64,000 bases of DNA, from NCBI GenBank assembly GCA_910588545.1, contig CAJUOU010000001.1:550723-614722 (forward strand), read 5' to 3'. Position numbers and translations under genes: made by a program. The stretch comes from an uncultured Christensenellaceae bacterium. Lineage in GTDB: Bacteria; Bacillota; Clostridia; Christensenellales; UBA3700. The notes under the pieces are model-generated. The model made no database searches and was not told the DNA's origin. It was given only the letters and a program-made list of their open reading frames with translations. This document shows positions 61,755 through 64,000 of this stretch, one piece after another. Position 1 is the first letter of the stretch, and each line of letters begins with the position of its first letter.

Positions 61755-61804
61755 TAGTATAACGATTGAATTTACGTTACACGTTACGGGGTTAACGGGT
61801 AATA

Positions 61805-62214
61805 TTATATACTGCAATCGCGTAATTGCTTTTGCAAGCGTTTGCGTATCGTTTTCATACGTTGCGATATAGCGGTATGCGATACGCTCTCTTGACTTGC
61901 AATTGTCGCATTGTCATTTCCTCATAATAGAATTTCCGCACAAAATCGCGCCGCTTGTCCGATAGAGTAAGCAACGCTTTATGTACGCGCTCGGCGTTTT
62001 CTTTCCGCACGATTTCAGCAAATAAGTCTATACGCTTGTCCTCAAAGTCTATTCCCATATCGGTAAAGTAATAAAGCGAGGTGTGCCGCCGTGTTTCGCG
62101 CCAATGGTTGCGCTTTTCTTGTTGTAATAATTCCAAGTGTATCAAGTAAATATCTTCCGTAACCTCGACGGCGTTCGTCGTTCCGTCCACAAACTTATAT
62201 ATAATTACTTGCAT
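61805..62214 (-). pseudogene. Frameshifted element-type sigma factor
   Basis: Starts MQVIIYKFVDGTTNAVEV after GGAGG (8-nt spacing), as in small sigma-70-like proteins of Clostridia integrative elements. The region 4 helix-turn-helix begins LSDKRRDFVRKFYYEEMTMRQ. At about 61905 the frame breaks. In the next frame the protein continues IASQESVSHTAISQRMKTI to a stop at 61805. One missing A near the CAATTG site explains it, by natural frameshift or sequencing error. Confidence 0.75.
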
Positions 62215-62287
62215 ATAGAAAGCCTCCACTTATAAGCACGGCGACGGCGTTGTGGTAAGGTTTTTTATAAAAATTCTCAAAAATAAA

Positions 62288-62340
62288 AAGCCCGACAAAC
62301 TTTCAGACTTAATTCAGCCTTGAAAATCTGTCGGGTTTTA
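62288..62340. terminator. Long stem-loop
   Basis: Arms CCCGACAAACTTTCA and TGAAAATCTGTCGGG pair at 13 of 15 positions; flanked by A and T runs. Confidence 0.6.
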
Positions 62341-62458
62341 CTCTTTCATTGAGAGCCATAACACCTATGACAAACGCCGGCGATAACCGTGCGTGCGATT
62401 ACTGCCCGATATTCCATTGCGAGGGTATAGGCGTTTTATGAGGTATCTAAGTATAAAA

Positions 62459-62528
62459 AAAGAATTGAGTGTTCCATTTACTGCTCCCAAAATAATTTGT
62501 CGTTTTACTTTCGTACACTCAATTCTTT
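62459..62528. repeat. 13-bp inverted repeat
   Basis: AAAGAATTGAGTG and CACTCAATTCTTT, about 44 nt apart. It may be the terminator of the nitroreductase operon or the remains of a small mobile sequence. The gap 62215-62554 has no supported gene. Confidence 0.5.
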
Positions 62529-62554
62529 ATTCTTGATAAAGTTTTATTCGGTTG

Positions 62555-62716
62555 TTAGGTTTTATCTGATAATATTTTTTGAATAATGATTTTGCCGTCC
62601 TTGATTTCTATTTGTAATTTTAATTTGCATTTCGGACAATAGATTTCCGCGTTTGAGCCATCGCCAGCCTTTAACAATTTATACCCGCAGTCGGGACATA
62701 CAACGTAGTTTGTCAT
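62555..62716 (-). CDS. Zinc-ribbon small protein
   Basis: A 53-residue protein with two CxxC pairs (CPDCGYKLL and CPKCKLKLQ), a zinc ribbon. It overlaps the nitroreductase stop by ATGA, so it is translated with it. The function is unknown; such ribbons bind metal or nucleic acid. Confidence 0.7.
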   Translation of the reverse strand: MTNYVVCPDCGYKLLKAGDGSNAEIYCPKCKLKLQIEIKDGKIIIQKILSDKT

Positions 62717-63822
62717 ATAACCTCTATATAGTCGGAAAGATTACGCCGCAACCCGCAATTCACACCATATTCGTCCACATAACCCAGCCGTAAAATCATT
62801 TGCACGGGAGCGGTAACGCCTAAATCGGTTTGTATGGACGAGCAAAACGGTTGTGTTTCCAACGCGGCGGAAAACGGTTGTACGGCAATATTGTTTGCGG
62901 CACAGTCAAACCAAAACGCTTGCGTTTTTCTACCCGTGTTTATCAATTCTTCAAACGTATTGCCACCCGTAATAATGGCGAATGCCCCGCAATTATTTAG
63001 TTGTTTTTTTGCTGTGTCAATTCCTTGTTGTGCGAATTTATCGCCTTTTGCGCTTTCTCTTGTCGTCGTCCAATAATAGAAAGTTTTGACTATGCCTTTT
63101 AAGCCTATCATATCGGCGGTAATACCGTCTAACTTGTTTTCGGCATCCTTGTCCGAAAAGCGCATCCATTCCGCCAATTCGTCGCGGTATGCTTGATTAG
63201 CCGATTGCACCGTAACAGCGTCCATTGAAATGCGTTTTACATAATCAAAATTTTCGTCGCCGTTTTGATATAGCGAAATTGCCGAATATTTATTTAATAA
63301 GGCAGTTGCCGTTTCTTGTTTGATTTTTCCGTTTGAGTACGCCGATTTATCGGTATGCCGTTTATCAATCAATGCAAGTTTGGCGGTATCGACAGTTGCG
63401 TTTTCGCGTTTTTGATATGCAACTTGCACGGACAAATCGTTGCAGTTTATTTGTGTATCATAGCCGTATGCGCTAAACGCAACGCTCATTGTTTCTACAT
63501 AGCAACCAAGCGAAATATACGCCTCGCGTTTTTCACTATCAACTACATTTAATACGCGACTTTCGTCTATTGAAATTTGCAAGCGGTTTTCGTTGAGGTA
63601 AAGTTTAACGCTCCACATTTGCGTATTATGTGAGTTAGCCGCAATAGAGGAATACCACAGCGCATTTTGAATATCTCCCTCAACACCGTCTAATTTACGC
63701 GACGGATTAACTTTTAACGGTCTGCCCATAATTGCCGCCGCAGTAAGAACAGCGGACAGCGCGATAATGACCGCGCCTAAAATCGAAAATACAATAATCA
63801 TAACTTTATTTTTCCTTGTCAT
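62713..63822 (-). CDS. Membrane-anchored nitroreductase-like protein
   Basis: A 369-residue protein with an N-terminal TM segment (about 6-34) and a nitroreductase/Acg-like domain. SSIAANSHNTQMWSVKL matches the FMN-site pattern and LGVTAPVQMILRLGY the end of the fold. The start is the ATG after AGGGGG. It probably uses flavin; the substrate is unknown. GC is higher than in most of the window. Confidence 0.8.
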   Translation of the reverse strand: MTRKNKVMIIVFSILGAVIIALSAVLTAAAIMGRPLKVNPSRKLDGVEGDIQNALWYSSIAANSHNTQMWSVKLYLNENRLQISIDESRVLNVVDSEKREAYISLGCYVETMSVAFSAYGYDTQINCNDLSVQVAYQKRENATVDTAKLALIDKRHTDKSAYSNGKIKQETATALLNKYSAISLYQNGDENFDYVKRISMDAVTVQSANQAYRDELAEWMRFSDKDAENKLDGITADMIGLKGIVKTFYYWTTTRESAKGDKFAQQGIDTAKKQLNNCGAFAIITGGNTFEELINTGRKTQAFWFDCAANNIAVQPFSAALETQPFCSSIQTDLGVTAPVQMILRLGYVDEYGVNCGLRRNLSDYIEVI

Positions 63823-63833
63823 AGTTTTCCCCC

Positions 63834-64000
63834 TTATTTGCAAGCACACAGCAGCCGTTCAAAACAAAACGCCGAAAAATCTTTTTCATTTAATTGCAAC
63901 ATTTTCAAATAGTCTTTTTTGTGATTTATCATTCTGATTATGCCCGCAATCGAACTCCAAACGAATAGCAAAATTGCCGAATTGTCAAGCGCAATATTGA
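63834..64000 (-). CDS. C-terminal part of a protein cut by the window edge
   Basis: An open frame of 55 codons running in from the right edge and ending at 63834, 11 nt before the nitroreductase start. The visible part (FVWSSIAGIIRMINHKKDYL) is compatible with the C-terminus of a TetR-type regulator, but this is weak. The stop lies inside the ribosome-binding region of the nitroreductase gene, so the genes are likely co-transcribed. Confidence 0.5.
   Translation of the reverse strand, partial: NIALDNSAILLFVWSSIAGIIRMINHKKDYLKMLQLNEKDFSAFCFERLLCACK

Noticed and set aside
62371..62442. Plus-strand 24-codon ORF with a Cys pair
   Set aside because: It is short and has no ribosome binding site or conserved pattern; probably chance or debris.
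1..64000. CRISPR arrays or rRNA genes
   Set aside because: No regularly spaced repeats and no rRNA-like stretches were seen.

Overview
The window is AT-rich, gene-dense chromosomal DNA of an anaerobic, spore-forming member of the Clostridia (Firmicutes), probably an uncultured gut-type lineage. The evidence is gene content: sporulation sigma factor K, the yqfC-yqfD-phoH-pgpH-ybeY-era-recO run typical of Firmicutes, an iscR-nifS-nifU cluster, pyruvate phosphate dikinase, indolepyruvate:ferredoxin oxidoreductase, and strong GGAGG ribosome binding sites with TTGACA-17-TATAAT promoters. The exact species cannot be named from sequence alone.

Layout. 1-9.7 kb: trpS with a DUF5685/J-domain-like/membrane protein operon, two tiny convergent genes, the Fe-S cluster operon, sigK, HU and a DEAD-box helicase. 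9.9-26.9 kb: ppdK, then recO, yqzL, era, ybeY, pgpH, phoH, yqfD and yqfC, then dnaB, pepF, a patatin lipase, coaD, rsmD, a folate cyclo-ligase and alr. 27-34.8 kb: a catabolic block for aryl-pyruvates (ACT regulator, two phenylacetate-CoA ligases, iorAB, a YbhJ-like aconitase). 35-41 kb: small accessory enzymes, including a possible HEPN/nucleotidyltransferase pair.

41.08-51.53 kb holds the most striking object: a 10.3-kb integrated element that reads as a filamentous phage (inovirus) prophage. It has a divergent repressor with three palindromic operators, a repressor-linked lipoprotein, a rightward operon of secreted and membrane proteins, a Zot-type assembly ATPase, a single-stranded DNA binding protein, a tyrosine integrase and a rolling-circle HUH replication protein. 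It sits in the anticodon loop of tRNA-Thr(UGU). It is flanked by 183-bp direct repeats that carry the 3' part of tRNA-Thr, a whole tRNA-Tyr and the tRNA operon terminator, so integration rebuilds the complete six-tRNA operon.

51.4-60.9 kb: the tRNA operon (Pro, CAU, Asp, Phe, Thr, Tyr), a paired chromate transporter, a probable guanidine-IV (mepA-type) riboswitch in front of an internally deleted MATE transporter, a radical SAM protein, and a metY-cysK-Rrf2 operon with its own operator and a leader peptide. 61.2-64 kb is more GC-rich and looks like mobile-element debris: strong palindromes, a frameshifted element-type sigma factor, a zinc-ribbon protein and a membrane nitroreductase.
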